Source: Sphingomonas bacterium (GTDB lineage Bacteria > Pseudomonadota > Alphaproteobacteria > Sphingomonadales > Sphingomonadaceae). From it: a stretch of DNA of 64,000 bases. The DNA is taken from NCBI RefSeq assembly GCF_028292965.1, contig NZ_JAQGLG010000077.1, forward strand, positions 1 to 64,000, given 5' to 3'. Every line of letters begins with the position of its first letter. Position 1 is the stretch's first letter. Position numbers and translations under genes: made by a program. The notes below the pieces were generated by a model. It worked only from the letters and a program-made list of their open reading frames with translations. It did not search any database and was not told where the DNA came from. Shown here in pieces: positions 45,786-57,596 of the stretch.

Positions 45786-46099
45786 CGTTTGCCATTCGGC
45801 GACTGCCTGCGGCCATCGCCGATCTCGACGCTGTCTGGGACTATATCGCGCAGGACAATCCCGATGCGGCAGACCAGATCGTTGCCCGGATAGCGACCGC
45901 AACGCGTCGCTTGGCCGACTTTCCATCGAGCGGCACGCGGCGCCCGGATATTCACCCCACTGCGCATTCGGTTCCGATGGGCGCCTATCTGATCTTGTAT
46001 CGCGTGAACGAAGGGGTCGTTGAGATCGTGCGGGTACTCCATAGCGCGCGCGACCTTTCTCTGGCCTCGCCGGACTTCACCAATGCGTCAGGCGATTAG
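45782..46099 (+). CDS. parE: ParE-family toxin
   Basis: A 105-residue RelE/ParE superfamily toxin: IRRLPAAIADLDAVWDYIAQDNPDAADQIVARI with the helical hairpin, RRLADFPSSGTRRPDIHPT and LILYRVNEGVVEIVRVLHSARDL at the C-terminus. ParE toxins poison DNA gyrase, though some relatives cleave mRNA; activity here is inferred from the family. Overlaps the antitoxin by 4 bp and the tail-to-tail histidine kinase by 12 bp at its stop. Confidence 0.92.
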   Translation: MTFAIRRLPAAIADLDAVWDYIAQDNPDAADQIVARIATATRRLADFPSSGTRRPDIHPTAHSVPMGAYLILYRVNEGVVEIVRVLHSARDLSLASPDFTNASGD

Positions 46100-47095
46100 C
46101 AGCAACGTCGCGATCGTCCCCGTGCGATCGCTATCCACGCTGATCGTGCCGCCGGCCTGACGCGCGAACGCCTCGATCAGGCGTGAGCCGAGTCCGCCAT
46201 CGGCGCTGGGCCTCGCCTTTTTGTCGATGCCCGAACCATTGTCGCTGACGGTCAACAACCAACCGCCTGGCCGTCGCCCGAAAGCGACGGCGATCATGCC
46301 CGTTTCGCGCCCGTTAAAGGCATGCTTGGCGGCATTGGTGACGAGTTCGTTGATCACCAGCCCGATCGAGACCGCGCGGTCTCGCGACAATGCGCCCTCG
46401 GCGGCGTCGCACTCCAGCACCACGCCGCCGCGCAGCAACAATGCGTCGGCCAAGGTCGCGCACAGATCGCCGAGATAATCCCGCATTTCGACCAGTCCGG
46501 GCTGGCCGCTGCGATAGAGATGCCGATGCGCGCGGCCGATGCTCTCGACCCGCGTCAGCGCGGCGCCGAGCGCCTCGACCGTCGCGGGGTCGGAGGCGCG
46601 GCGGCGCTGCATGTCGAGCAGACCGGTGACGATGGTGAAGTTGTTCTTCACGCGGTGGTCGAATTCGGCGAGGAACAGGTCGCGATCGGCGATTTCGCGA
46701 TCGCGCTCCTGGGTGGCGCGGCGCACCGCGCGCGAGAAGATCTCGCCGATCGCGATAGTGATCAGCGTCGCGAAAATCACCACCGCGACATTGATCGCGC
46801 CGGCACGGTTGGCGAAGGTGAACGAGCCGGTGATCGGGTAGAGATAAAACCAGGCATAGCCGATCGTCAGCGCGGCCGTGACAAGCCCGGCGAACCAGCG
46901 CCCGAACAGGGTCGCCATCATCACCGCGGGAAAGACCAGCGCGAACGGGGCGCTGCCCGGCGCTAAACCATCAAGGCCGGCGCGAACCAATGCCGCCCCG
47001 CCGGCACAGAGCAATGCCACGCACAATTGCGTCACCCAGCGCGGCACCAGCGGCGCGAGGCGGTCGGCGAGGTCGAATTCTCCGAGGCGAGCCAT
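46088..47095 (-). CDS. Membrane histidine kinase (HWE/HisKA_2 type)
   Basis: A 335-residue kinase. The N-terminal part holds about four membrane helices (VTQLCVALLCAGGAALVRAG ... FGRWFAGLVTAALTIGYAWFYLY ... INVAVVIFATLITIAIGEI), resembling DUF4118. The dimerisation domain is FLAEFDHRVKNNFTIVTGLLDMQ with the phospho-His in DHRVKNN, then an HATPase domain with VINELVTNAAKHAF and GSGID. Such kinases often act in the general stress response. The TTG start used by the ORF track (47125) is less likely than the ATG at 47095. No response regulator is adjacent. Confidence 0.88.
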   Translation of the reverse strand: MARLGEFDLADRLAPLVPRWVTQLCVALLCAGGAALVRAGLDGLAPGSAPFALVFPAVMMATLFGRWFAGLVTAALTIGYAWFYLYPITGSFTFANRAGAINVAVVIFATLITIAIGEIFSRAVRRATQERDREIADRDLFLAEFDHRVKNNFTIVTGLLDMQRRRASDPATVEALGAALTRVESIGRAHRHLYRSGQPGLVEMRDYLGDLCATLADALLLRGGVVLECDAAEGALSRDRAVSIGLVINELVTNAAKHAFNGRETGMIAVAFGRRPGGWLLTVSDNGSGIDKKARPSADGGLGSRLIEAFARQAGGTISVDSDRTGTIATLLLIA

Positions 47096-47168
47096 GGCCC
47101 GAACAACCGTCCGAAGCGATGCCAAGTCAAGTGCGACCCGGACCTAATTTGCCTTTAGCTGATCGGGA

Positions 47169-48002
47169 TCAGTGCGATTGCAGTTTCTTGCCGTGCCGAC
47201 CGGCGAGATCGACGACATAATGCCACGCCACCCGGCCCGAGCGGCCACCGCGCCGTGTCGCCCAGCCGACAGCATCGGTCGCGTCGAAGGGTAGTTCGTG
47301 TGCCTCGGTATAGGCCCGGACGATGGCGAGATAGGCAGGCTGATCGACGACATGGAAGCCGAGGCTCAGGCCGAAACGGTCGGCCAAAGCGAGATTGTCA
47401 TCGATCGAATCGCGCGGGTTGATCGCGCTCGATTGCTCGGCAATGTCGCGCGGGATGAGATGGCGGCGATTGGAGGTGACGATAAGCCGGGCATTGTCGG
47501 GCCGCGCCTCGGCGCCGCCTTCGAGCATCGAGCGCAACGCCCGCGCATCGCTTGCAGCATCGAAGCCGAGATCGTCGACGAACAGGGCGAAGGCGCGGGG
47601 CAGGGGGGATAGTTCGGCGAACAGCGCAGGGAGTGTGTCGAGCTTGTGGGTCGCCACCTCGATCAGAGCCATCGCGCCGCCGCCAGTCTGCACCGCGCCG
47701 ACCGAACTCTTGACCAGCGCCGATTTGCCCGTGCCGCGCGCACCCCACAGCAGCACGTCATGTGCTGCCGCGCCGGCCGCCAGCCGTTCGAGATTGGCGA
47801 CCAGCGCGGCCTTCTGTTCGTCGATGCCCTGCAGGCGGTCGAGCGGCAGCGGCGTGAAATCGCGCGCGGCGGCGAGCGCAGTACCGCGCCAGACATAGGC
47901 GGCATGGGCAAGCGGGTCGGCCGGTGCAGGTGCCGGCGGCGCGATCCGTTCGAGGGCGGCGGCGATGCGTTCTAGAGGATCGGTCAACCCACACTCCGTC
48001 AC
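47169..48002 (-). CDS. DUF815 AAA-type ATPase
   Basis: A 277-residue predicted P-loop ATPase: Walker A GARGTGKSA, Walker B FALFVDDLGF and a sensor-like SNRRH segment (VTSNRRHLIPR). The C-terminal AVGWATRRGGRSGRVAWHYVVDLAG is characteristic of DUF815. The family is present in most Alphaproteobacteria without a known function. It lies between the kinase and a palindromic repeat, with a single-gene promoter upstream of 48002 not identified. Confidence 0.92.
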   Translation of the reverse strand: MTECGLTDPLERIAAALERIAPPAPAPADPLAHAAYVWRGTALAAARDFTPLPLDRLQGIDEQKAALVANLERLAAGAAAHDVLLWGARGTGKSALVKSSVGAVQTGGGAMALIEVATHKLDTLPALFAELSPLPRAFALFVDDLGFDAASDARALRSMLEGGAEARPDNARLIVTSNRRHLIPRDIAEQSSAINPRDSIDDNLALADRFGLSLGFHVVDQPAYLAIVRAYTEAHELPFDATDAVGWATRRGGRSGRVAWHYVVDLAGRHGKKLQSH

Positions 48003-48095
48003 CCTGAACTTGTTTCAGGGTCCATGTGCGACCACTGGCCGCGTATTTGCCGCCTATGATCGCGCATGGATGCTGAAACAAGTTCAGCATGACGG
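47998..48095. repeat. 97-bp palindromic repeat, copy 2
   Basis: GTCACCCTGAACTTGTTTCA opens a hairpin and GCTGAAACAAGTTCAGCATGACGG closes the element; the stem bases differ from copies 1 and 3 (CTGAAACAAGTTCAG versus CCGGAACAAGTCCGG) but with compensating changes that keep pairing. The gap lies between the DUF815 and prsT genes. Confidence 0.85.
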
Positions 48096-48103
48096 TGTGG
48101 GGG

Positions 48104-50171
48104 TTAAAGCGTCCTGAGCAACGCCGCTGCTGCGGCCCGGTCGGTGAACATCGGGTCCGCCAGCGCCGAACGAATGTTCCCCGCCGCCAGCGCATTGCGG
48201 CCGCTATCCGCCTGCGCCTGGCCGAGGTGCCAGCGCACCATCGCATTATCGGGGGCGATCGAGCCGGCCTTTTCGAGCAGTTGCAGCGCAAGATCGCCCT
48301 TGCCTTGCTGGTACAGCGCCCAGCCATAGCTGTCGGTCGCGGCCGGGTTCATCGGTGCAAGGTGATAGGCCGCCCTGGCGAACACCACACCCGCATCGGG
48401 GTCGTCATTGCCGGTATAGGCATAGGCCAGTTCGGAGAGCAGCGAGACGTCGCGATTGCCGATCCGGCTGCGCAACTGCTCCAGCGTGTCGATCGCCGCG
48501 TCCCAGTCGCCGCCGATCATCTGGCGATGCGCGACGAGGCGCTGCGCCGGGATGCTCTGCGGGTTTTGCGAGAGATAGAGCGACAGGACATTGGTCGCCT
48601 CGGCCGTGCGATGAGCGTGATCGAGCGCATCGACCGCGCGCAGCATCGTCGCCTCGTCGAAGCGCAGATCGGCGGCGCGGCGATAGGCGGTGGCGGCGTC
48701 GTCGAAACGGCCCATCACCATCAGCACATCGCCAACCGCGAGATGCGCGGCGGGCGCGCCGGGATAGGTGCGGGCCAGCGCCTGCGCCTGGTTGAACGCG
48801 GTGGTGGTGTCGCCGGCATCGACCAGGCCCTTGAGGTACCCGACCCGGGCGACGGGATCGTCGGGACCCTTGTCCGAGGCGGCGGCAAGCTGGGGCAGGC
48901 TGTCGTCGGTGCCGAACGGCGTCGCGCCGGCGAGGGTCGGCCAGGCCGAGCGATCGAGATATTTCGCGGCCCAGTCGCGCTCGCCGGTGCGCTCGAAGGC
49001 GCGGCCGACCAGCGAGAGGGTATAGCTGTCGGCATCGCCGCGCAGGGCCAGCGGGCGCAGCACGTCGAGCGCGCCACGCGCATCGCCCGAGCGCAGCAAC
49101 GCCGCGCCGAGCATGCGCCGGCCGTCGAGATTGAACGGCTGGCGACCGACCAACTCGCGCCACGTACCGATCGCCTGCTCGTAATCGCCACTCTGATATT
49201 CGAGCATGCCGTCGAGCAGCAGGGCACCGGGCAGATGATCGATCTTGCCGCCGGTCTTCTGCATCAGCGTGCGGGCGAGATCGTAATTGCCGGCGCGCGC
49301 CGCGAGCACGGCCTGGAGGTACAGCGCCTGCGGGCTCCCCGGTCGCGCGGCGAGCGCGCGGCGGGTGGCATCGAGCATGTCGACATTGCGCCCGACATCG
49401 CCGAGCGTGGCGGCATATTCGATCAGCGCCGGGTGGTAATAAGCGTCATGCTTCAGCGCGGCCTCGAACCACGGCAGGGCGGCGAGCAGGCCATATTGGT
49501 CACGCACCAGTTCGCCGCGCAGCACCAGCGCCTCGACATTGTTGCGGTCGAGATCGGTCGCCTTGGTCGCGGCGTCGATCGCGCCTGCAACATCGCCGGC
49601 GGTGTAGCGCACGCGCCCGAGGTCGCTCCAGGCATAGCTGTTGCGCGTATCGGCGGCGAGCACGGTGGCGAGCGTCGCCTGCGCGCCGGGCAGGTCGCCC
49701 TTGGCGGCCATGGCGCGGGCCGCGATACGCAGCGCGTAGCCGCCGAATTTCGGATCGGCCTTGCCCGCCTCGGCGAGCGCACGATCGGTGTCGCCCTGTA
49801 ACAGCCAGGCATGGGCATCGAGTTGGTGCGCGCGCTTCCCGTCGAAACCGGCCTGGGTCGCGCGACCCAGTTCGCCCTCTGCCGCAACCCCGTCACCGAG
49901 CGCGAGATAGGCGCGGGCGAGGACGGCATGGGCGAGACCCCAGGCCGGATCGGCCCTTGTCGCGGCGATCGCATGGGTACGCGCGGCGCTGTAGTTTCCG
50001 GCATTGAGCAGGCCGAGGCTCTCGATCAGCTCGGTGCGCGCGCTTGCGCCGCTGGCGCGCGCGGGCCGGGCAACATTGACCGCCACGGCAGTAACGGTGC
50101 CGAGCGCAAGGACGGCGACAAGGGCGAACCGGCGCAGGGTGCGCGGGCTGCGTCGGGTTGTGGAACGAGCG

Positions 50172-50179
<8 letters not shown>
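48104..50179 (-). CDS. prsT: TPR protein of the XrtA/PEP-CTERM system (PrsT-like)
   Basis: A 691-residue protein (start MPDARSTTRRS) with one N-terminal membrane/signal segment (RRFALVAVLALGTVTAVAV) and at least a dozen TPR units spread from about 50 to 690 (e.g. AAYHLAPMNPAATDSYGWALYQQGKGDLALQLLEKAG). It is the third gene of prsK-prsR-prsT, whose order is diagnostic, and overlaps prsR by 8 bp. No lipobox is seen although the family is usually annotated as a lipoprotein. It may be shorter than typical. Probably periplasmic. Confidence 0.8.
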
Positions 50180-51532
<1,353 letters not shown>

Positions 51533-51536
<4 letters not shown>

Positions 51537-53593
51537 GCGGCTTCTCCAACGGCAAGGACATGGCTGTTCGCGGCGGCGAGGGTGACGCGGAAATGCGTGC
51601 CTTCGCCCTCGCGGCTGGTGACGGCGACGTTGCCGCCCATCGCCTCGGCGAGCTGGCGGGCCTCGAACGCGCCGATACCGAAGCCGCCCGACTTGGTCGA
51701 CACGAACGGCTTGAACAGCTGATCGCGCAGGAAGGCCGGGGACATGCCGCACCCCTGGTCGATCACCTCGATCGTCGTGCGGTCGGCGCCACCTGTGATG
51801 GAAATGGTCACCGGGTCGGCCGACGCGCTCGCTTCGACGGCATTCTGCACGAGGTGGCCGAGCAACTGCTCGAGCCGGACCGGGTCGGCCAGCGCCAGCG
51901 CCGCGCGGTCGCCGATCACCGCGATCGGATGCTGCGCACGGCGCCGCGCCGCGACCCGCTCGGCAAGCGGGAGAAGCTCGACCGCGCGAAGTGCCTCGGC
52001 GCGGCCGCCATGATGCTGCGACAGCCGAGCGAGCAGGTCGTTCATCCGGCCGACCGAATCCTGCAAGGTGGCGACCATGTCGGCGCGGAATTCGGGATTG
52101 TCGGCGTGGCGCTCCGCGTTGCGCGCGACAAGGGTCAACTGGCTCACCAGATTCTTGATGTCGTGCATGATGAAGGCGAAACGGCGATTGAACTCGTCGA
52201 AGCGTTGCGCATCGGCCAGCGCTTCCTGCGCACGGGCCTCGGCGAGGTAGCTGGCGACCTGGCGACCGGCGATACGCAGCAGGTCGAAATCCTCCCAGTC
52301 GAGCGCGCGGTCGATCGGCGGGCGGGCGAGCAGGATCGCGCCCTGCAAGCGGCCCAGATGGGCGAGCGGCACCAGCGCCCAGGCGTCGGTGTCGAGCATC
52401 CATTGCGGCACGCTCGCCAGTTCGATCGGTTCGGCCTGCTCGCTGCGCACCGCGTCGAGTTCGATGATGCGCCCGCCGGTCTCCAGATAACGCGCCAGCA
52501 CTTCCTCGGCGCCGGCGCCGGGCAAGGCGGTACGATCCCAGTTCCATGCTGCGCCGATGCCCAGGCCGGTGCCGTCGGGCACCAGCAACAGGCCGGCGGG
52601 TGAGTCGGTCAGGTCGGCGACGGCCTTGACGATGCGTTCGTCGAGTGGCGCGGCATCGTCGGGCTTGCCGAGCGTTTCAGTGAAGCGCACCCACTCCGCG
52701 CGATAGTCATAGCGGTGGCGGAAGAAATGTTTGGCCAGCTTGACCTTTGCCCAGGCACGTACCCAAGTGGACGACAGGATCGTCAGCACCGCGGTGGTCG
52801 AGCCGATGACGAAAGCAACCTGGAACAGCCGCGCATTGCCGCCGCCGACGCTGGAGATCGCGCTGGTCGCGAGCAGCATCGCGCCGGCATAGAGCAGCGT
52901 CGCGGCGAGCGAGAGTGTCTGCCACGCCACTGTGCGCGACACCTGCAACGTCCAGTCGCCGTTGCGCTGCACCGCCACCGCGAACAACGGCGCGGCGAGC
53001 GCCATCACCACGCCGCGACCGGCGAGTAGAGCACTCGGCCAGCTACCGATGAGATAGGCTGCGGCGTAAAGCAGCAGATCGACGCTCCACATCGCTGCCA
53101 GTGCGATCACCACGAGGCGAATGCCGCCGCGCGAACGCGGAGCGACGGTCACGTAAAGGTGATGGACCAGCAGCAGGGCGCTGACCGCCACCATCATCCT
53201 TAGCGCGAGCAACGCCATGGCCAGCGACGCGACGCTGTCGCGCCCGACGAGTCCGTCGGCGATGGTCAGGCCGATGCCGACGGTGATGACCACCGCGACG
53301 ACCCCGTAGATGATGGCCACTGCGCGGCGTTCGGGCGAGCCCTGGTCGCGGCGCACCAAGGCGAACATGAAGCCGAGCCAGGCGAGATTGCGCAGCGATT
53401 CCGCCACGCGGGTGGTTAGGTCCCTGGCATCGATGCCAGCCACTGCCAGCGCCCACAGCGCGGTGGCGCTGAGGGCGAGGACGAAGGTCAGCCGTGGCAG
53501 CGCGGTCCCCGCGTCACGGAGGCGCGTCAGCGCCACGCCTGCGAACAGCAGGGCGGCGAGGGCATGGCTCCACAGGACCAAGGTCATCGGCAT
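51533..53593 (-). CDS. prsK: XrtA/PEP-CTERM system histidine kinase
   Basis: A 686-residue kinase with about eight membrane helices in the first 280 residues, a GAF-like domain (about 300-430, DSPAGLLLVPDGTGLGIGAAWNW), a phospho-His site in FAFIMHDIKNLVSQLTLVARN, and an ATPase domain (HLVQNAVEAS, DQGCGMSP, FGIGAFEARQLAEAMGG). The HDIKN box and size match PrsK. It passes phosphate to PrsR, encoded immediately downstream with a 4-bp overlap. It follows the sugar transferase by 4 bp. Confidence 0.92.
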
Positions 53594-53597
53594 GGCG

Positions 53598-54986
53598 CTA
53601 GCGCACGCCTTCCGGCCACAGCACGACGCGGATCGTCTGCAGGATGATCAGCAGGTCGAGGAAGGGCGAATAGTTCTTGGCGTAATAGAGGTCGTATTCG
53701 AGCTTCTGGCGCGAATCGTCGATCGACGCGCCATAGGGATAGTTGATCTGAGCCCAGCCGGTGATGCCGGGCTTCACCATGTGACGCTCGGCATAATAAT
53801 TGAGCTGCTGTTCGAGGTCGTCGACGAATTGCGGGCGTTCAGGCCGCGGGCCGACGAAGCTCATCTCGCCCTTCAGGACGCTCCAGCATTGCGGCAGCTC
53901 GTCGATCCGCGTCTTGCGGATGAAGCGGCCGACGCGGGTGATGCGCGGGTCGTCCTTCTCTGCCCAGACCGCCTTGCCGCCGACTTCGGCGTCCTGGCGC
54001 ATCGAGCGCAGCTTGATGCAGTCGAAACCCTCGCCGAACAGCCCGACGCGGCGCTGGCGGTAGAAGGCCGGGCCCTTGCTCTCGAACTTGATGGCGATCG
54101 CGGTGATCATGATCACCGGCAATGCCAGCGTCAGCAGCAACAGGCTGACGCAGATGTCGAACAAGCGCTTGAACGCACTGGAGAACATGCGGCCCGAGGA
54201 GAAGCCATCGGAGAAGATCAGCCAGCTCGGATTGACGCTCTGCAGGTCGACGCGGCCGGTCTCTCGCTCGAGGAAGGTCGATATCTCGTTGACGTGCACG
54301 CCGGTGGTCTTGATGCGCAGCAGATCCTTGAGCGGCAGCGCGTTGCGGCGTTCCTCCAGCGCGAGTACGACTTCGCTGGCGTTCAAAAGCACGACATGGT
54401 CGGCGAGGTTGTAGATTGCATCACGCGCGATTGCCTCGGGGATGACGCGATTGGCTTCGCTCATCGAGACATAGCCAACCACGACGAAGGCCGATCCAGG
54501 CTGTTGCGCCAGCGCCTTGAGGCGCGCGGCGCGGGCGCCGGCGCCGAGCACGACGATGCGGCGCTTGAACGCCTGGCCGCCGAGCAGCTTGCCGAGCAGG
54601 ATACGCAGCGCGAACAGCAGCACGACCGCAAAGCCCATCGAATAGAGCAGGTTGGAGCGCCAGAAGGCCAGTTCGGGCACGATGAAGAAGATCACCGCCT
54701 GGACGATCACGCCGAGCGAAATAGCGACCAGCAGCCGCGCCGCGGCGATGCGCAGCGATTGCAGCGAGTTGGCGCTGTACACGCCGACTGCGATCATCGC
54801 GGTCATCAGGCTGAAAGCGAAGGTGGCGAGCTGCCAGGCGCGGGTCGCGATCGGCGGGATCGCCATGCCGACCTGTCCGGCGCGCGTCGTCCAGCCCAGC
54901 TCGCCGGCCGTGATCAGCATCACGAGGTCGAGCAGGCCGAGCAGCAGCACGGCGTTCGGGATATAATGCTTGAACAACCTGACCAT
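53598..54986 (-). CDS. Sugar transferase, TIGR03013 / XrtA type
   Basis: A 462-residue undecaprenyl-phosphate sugar transferase that begins exopolysaccharide repeat-unit synthesis. The start at MVRLFKHYIPN gives five N-terminal membrane helices, a Rossmann-like middle (RIVVLGAGARAARL), and the bacterial sugar transferase domain with AFKRLFDICVSLLLL, KFESKGPAFYRQRRVG, SMRQDAEVGG and FVGPRPERPQFV plus GITGWAQINYPYG. The variant with two domains matches the family found beside PrsK in XrtA clusters. The ORF-track start is 26 codons earlier. Confidence 0.92.
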   Translation of the reverse strand: MVRLFKHYIPNAVLLLGLLDLVMLITAGELGWTTRAGQVGMAIPPIATRAWQLATFAFSLMTAMIAVGVYSANSLQSLRIAAARLLVAISLGVIVQAVIFFIVPELAFWRSNLLYSMGFAVVLLFALRILLGKLLGGQAFKRRIVVLGAGARAARLKALAQQPGSAFVVVGYVSMSEANRVIPEAIARDAIYNLADHVVLLNASEVVLALEERRNALPLKDLLRIKTTGVHVNEISTFLERETGRVDLQSVNPSWLIFSDGFSSGRMFSSAFKRLFDICVSLLLLTLALPVIMITAIAIKFESKGPAFYRQRRVGLFGEGFDCIKLRSMRQDAEVGGKAVWAEKDDPRITRVGRFIRKTRIDELPQCWSVLKGEMSFVGPRPERPQFVDDLEQQLNYYAERHMVKPGITGWAQINYPYGASIDDSRQKLEYDLYYAKNYSPFLDLLIILQTIRVVLWPEGVR

Positions 54987-55152
54987 TGCGACCCAGCCTT
55001 CTGCCCCGGGATTGTAAGGGATCCCGACACTTGGCCTTCGGATGTCGCAGAAATTGACAAACAAAGGTTGAACGCGGCGGATCGCTCTTGATCCAGGGCA
55101 GTTTCAACTGCCACGGTCTGCGGCTATCGCGGCCATAACAGGAGTTGCTTGC

Positions 55153-56205
55153 ATGGACGTTGCCGCGCCGATCGTTCCCGTCATTCTGTCCGGTGGATCG
55201 GGTACCCGGTTGTGGCCGATGTCGACGGCCGAGCGGCCAAAGCAGATGCTGGCGCTGACCGCCGAACAGACCATGCTCCAACTCACCGCGCGGCGCGCGC
55301 ATGGCGAGCGCTTCGCCGCGCCGATCGTCGTCGCCAATGCACGCCATGCCGATATGGTCGAGAGCCAGTTGCGCGATGTCGCCGCCGCGGCACAGGCGCT
55401 GATCCTCGAGCCCGTGGGGCGCAACACCGCGCCGGCGATCGCGCTTGCCGCGATCGCGGCGGGTGGCGGCGATGCGCCGCTGCTGGTGATGCCATCGGAC
55501 CATGTGATATCCGATGTCCCGGCCTTTCATGCCGCGATTCATGCCGCGCTGCCGCTGGTCGAGCAGGGCTGGCTGGTGACCTTCGGCATCGCCGCCGACG
55601 CGCCGGAGACCGGTTATGGCTGGATCCATATCGGCGAGGAGATCGCCGGCGGCGTGCACCGCGTGGTCAGCTTCGTGGAGAAGCCGCCGCGCGACCGCGC
55701 CGAGGCGATGCTGGCGGGCGGCGACCATGCATGGAATGGCGGCATCTTCCTGTTCCGCGCCGATATCTATCTCGGCGCGCTGGCGGTGCACGCGCCGGAC
55801 ATGCTCGCCGCCTGCCAACAGGCGATGGATAGCGCCGTTCGCGATGGCCGGCGCATTTTCCCCGATGAGGCTGCCTTCGGCGCCGCACCGGCGGACTCGA
55901 TCGACTATGCCGTGATGGAAAAGGCCGAGCGGGTGGCGGTGGTGCCGGTCAATATGGGGTGGAGCGACGTCGGCAGCTGGGACGCACTGCATGCGATCAG
56001 CGATTGCGACGACGGCGGCAACAGCGTCGTAGGCGATGTCGTGATGCTCGAAACGACCAATTGCCTGGTCCGCAGCGATGGTCTGCGCGTGGCGACACTG
56101 GGGGTGGCCGATCTGATCGTCGTGGCCAGTGGCAATGATGTCCTGATCCTGCCACGCGGACGGTCGCAGGACGTCAAGAAGCTTATCGACGCGATGAAGG
56201 GATGA
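55153..56205 (+). CDS. manC: Mannose-1-phosphate guanylyltransferase
   Basis: A 350-residue nucleotidyltransferase making GDP-mannose from GTP and mannose-1-phosphate. Motifs: LSGGSGTRLWPMSTAERPKQ (nucleotide binding), EPVGRNTAPAIALAA, MPSDHVI, and FVEKPP. The phosphomannose isomerase domain of bifunctional ManC/AlgA is absent, so it is a single-activity enzyme. CAGGAG precedes the ATG. It is divergent from the sugar transferase (166 bp apart), consistent with supply of GDP-mannose for the exopolysaccharide. Confidence 0.93.
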   Translation: MDVAAPIVPVILSGGSGTRLWPMSTAERPKQMLALTAEQTMLQLTARRAHGERFAAPIVVANARHADMVESQLRDVAAAAQALILEPVGRNTAPAIALAAIAAGGGDAPLLVMPSDHVISDVPAFHAAIHAALPLVEQGWLVTFGIAADAPETGYGWIHIGEEIAGGVHRVVSFVEKPPRDRAEAMLAGGDHAWNGGIFLFRADIYLGALAVHAPDMLAACQQAMDSAVRDGRRIFPDEAAFGAAPADSIDYAVMEKAERVAVVPVNMGWSDVGSWDALHAISDCDDGGNSVVGDVVMLETTNCLVRSDGLRVATLGVADLIVVASGNDVLILPRGRSQDVKKLIDAMKG

Positions 56206-56320
56206 TGGAGGCCATATACCCCTGACATAATTCCCTGTGCAGAAGGGCTCTGGCCGCGCCTTGCGGGCGGGGCTGTGCCGGGCCGAATTTTGTCAGTCGC
56301 GCCTGTCGGCAAGAAGTGCG

Positions 56321-57511
56321 CTAGCCGAGCCGCAGAGCCTCGAGCTCAGCATAGGGCGCGGCCATATATTGCTCGACCACTGCCAGCACCTCGGGCGTCG
56401 CTTCCGCCCGCTTGTCGGCCCCGTCCGGGACGAATTTCCGCTCCTTGGACTTCACGTCCTGCCGGGTGGCGTCCTGCATCGCTGCCTGGTCCGCCGCATC
56501 GATCGCCATACCGAAATGCGGGAGCATGCGTTCCGCCACGGCGTCCGGCATTTCGTTGTAGTTGATCAGGATTCCGCCGCCGCTCGCCATGCCATCGACG
56601 GCCGCTCGGCAGATCTGGCCCAGCACATTGGCACCATGAGCCAGCACCGAATCTTCGCTGTTGGCGGCGAAGGTATCCTGCTGGATTTCGCCGGGCACGG
56701 CCATCATTCCAGCCTGGCGCTTCTGGGAGACCATGACCTCGAGCGGATCGCGGTACATGAACACCCATGGCGTATCGGGAAAGGCTGCGCGAAACAGCGG
56801 CAGCGCCTTGATGTGCCAGGCGTCGAGCTTGATGACATAGCGCCGCCCATCGCCCGCCCGGTCGCGGCCGAGCGCGGCGACGACCGCGCGCAAGACGCGC
56901 ACATGGATGTCGAGTGGCAGCCCCGGAATCTGGTGGTTGAGCTGGACTGCGCCGTCGATCGGGGCCGCTTCAGAGGCGACGATCGAGCCCGGCAGCGCCG
57001 CGATCATCTGTGCCGCCAGGGTCGAGCCGCAGCGCGACATGTGGAAGATGAAACCGTCGGGCATCAGCGCATCGTCCGGGACGGGCGCATCGATCAGGCT
57101 CTGCAGCGTCGAGCGTTTGGTCAGCAACCGATTGATCGGCAGGCAACCGGCGGTGCGCGCCGAGCTTTCGAAGAAGGATTCCTGCAGTGGCGCACCCGCG
57201 AAATGCGTCCAGCTTATCGCTGCACCTTGAGGCGTGGGTACGATGGCGGTCGGTAACCATTGCCGGGGCGGATAGCCGTCATTGGTGGCGTCGCCGCCGC
57301 TCCACCGCGCTATGCCGAGCGGGTCGGGCTTCAGCGCATGATACAGCATGTCCTCATCGAGCATGATCGCCTGATCTGCGGCGGCGGCAATCACGGCGGC
57401 ATTAAACTCTTCCGGAAGATAGAGCGGGGCAAGCATGTCCTGCAGCGCCGTGTCTTTCGAGACCATCGCGCGGAGTTGTTCGATCGGGGTGAGGCTTTCG
57501 CTTGGCTGCAC
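56321..57511 (-). CDS. Sulfotransferase-like protein
   Basis: A 396-residue protein with the sulfotransferase 5'-PSB loop FIFHMSRCGSTLAAQM for PAPS binding and a later VFMYRDPLEVMVSQ resembling the 3'-PB region. An N-terminal 170-residue helical domain precedes it. The chosen GTG at 57511 follows AGGGAA and leaves space for the divergent neighbour; the ATG at 57598 would overlap it. It may modify a small molecule, a peptide or polysaccharide; substrate unknown. It is divergent with the aspartyl hydroxylase, a pairing also recalled from other sphingomonads. Confidence 0.8.
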   Translation of the reverse strand: MQPSESLTPIEQLRAMVSKDTALQDMLAPLYLPEEFNAAVIAAAADQAIMLDEDMLYHALKPDPLGIARWSGGDATNDGYPPRQWLPTAIVPTPQGAAISWTHFAGAPLQESFFESSARTAGCLPINRLLTKRSTLQSLIDAPVPDDALMPDGFIFHMSRCGSTLAAQMIAALPGSIVASEAAPIDGAVQLNHQIPGLPLDIHVRVLRAVVAALGRDRAGDGRRYVIKLDAWHIKALPLFRAAFPDTPWVFMYRDPLEVMVSQKRQAGMMAVPGEIQQDTFAANSEDSVLAHGANVLGQICRAAVDGMASGGGILINYNEMPDAVAERMLPHFGMAIDAADQAAMQDATRQDVKSKERKFVPDGADKRAEATPEVLAVVEQYMAAPYAELEALRLG

Positions 57512-57596
57512 CGAATTTCCCTGGATGATGACGGACGGGTGGCTTGCACCACTGCGCGTACCGCCTATCGTGGCAGGCGTGCTTGAACAATCTCCC

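Noticed and set aside
55065-55152. Sigma-54 promoter between the sugar transferase and manC
   Set aside because: TGGC-like and TTGC-like boxes occur but the GG-to-GC spacing is wrong on both strands.
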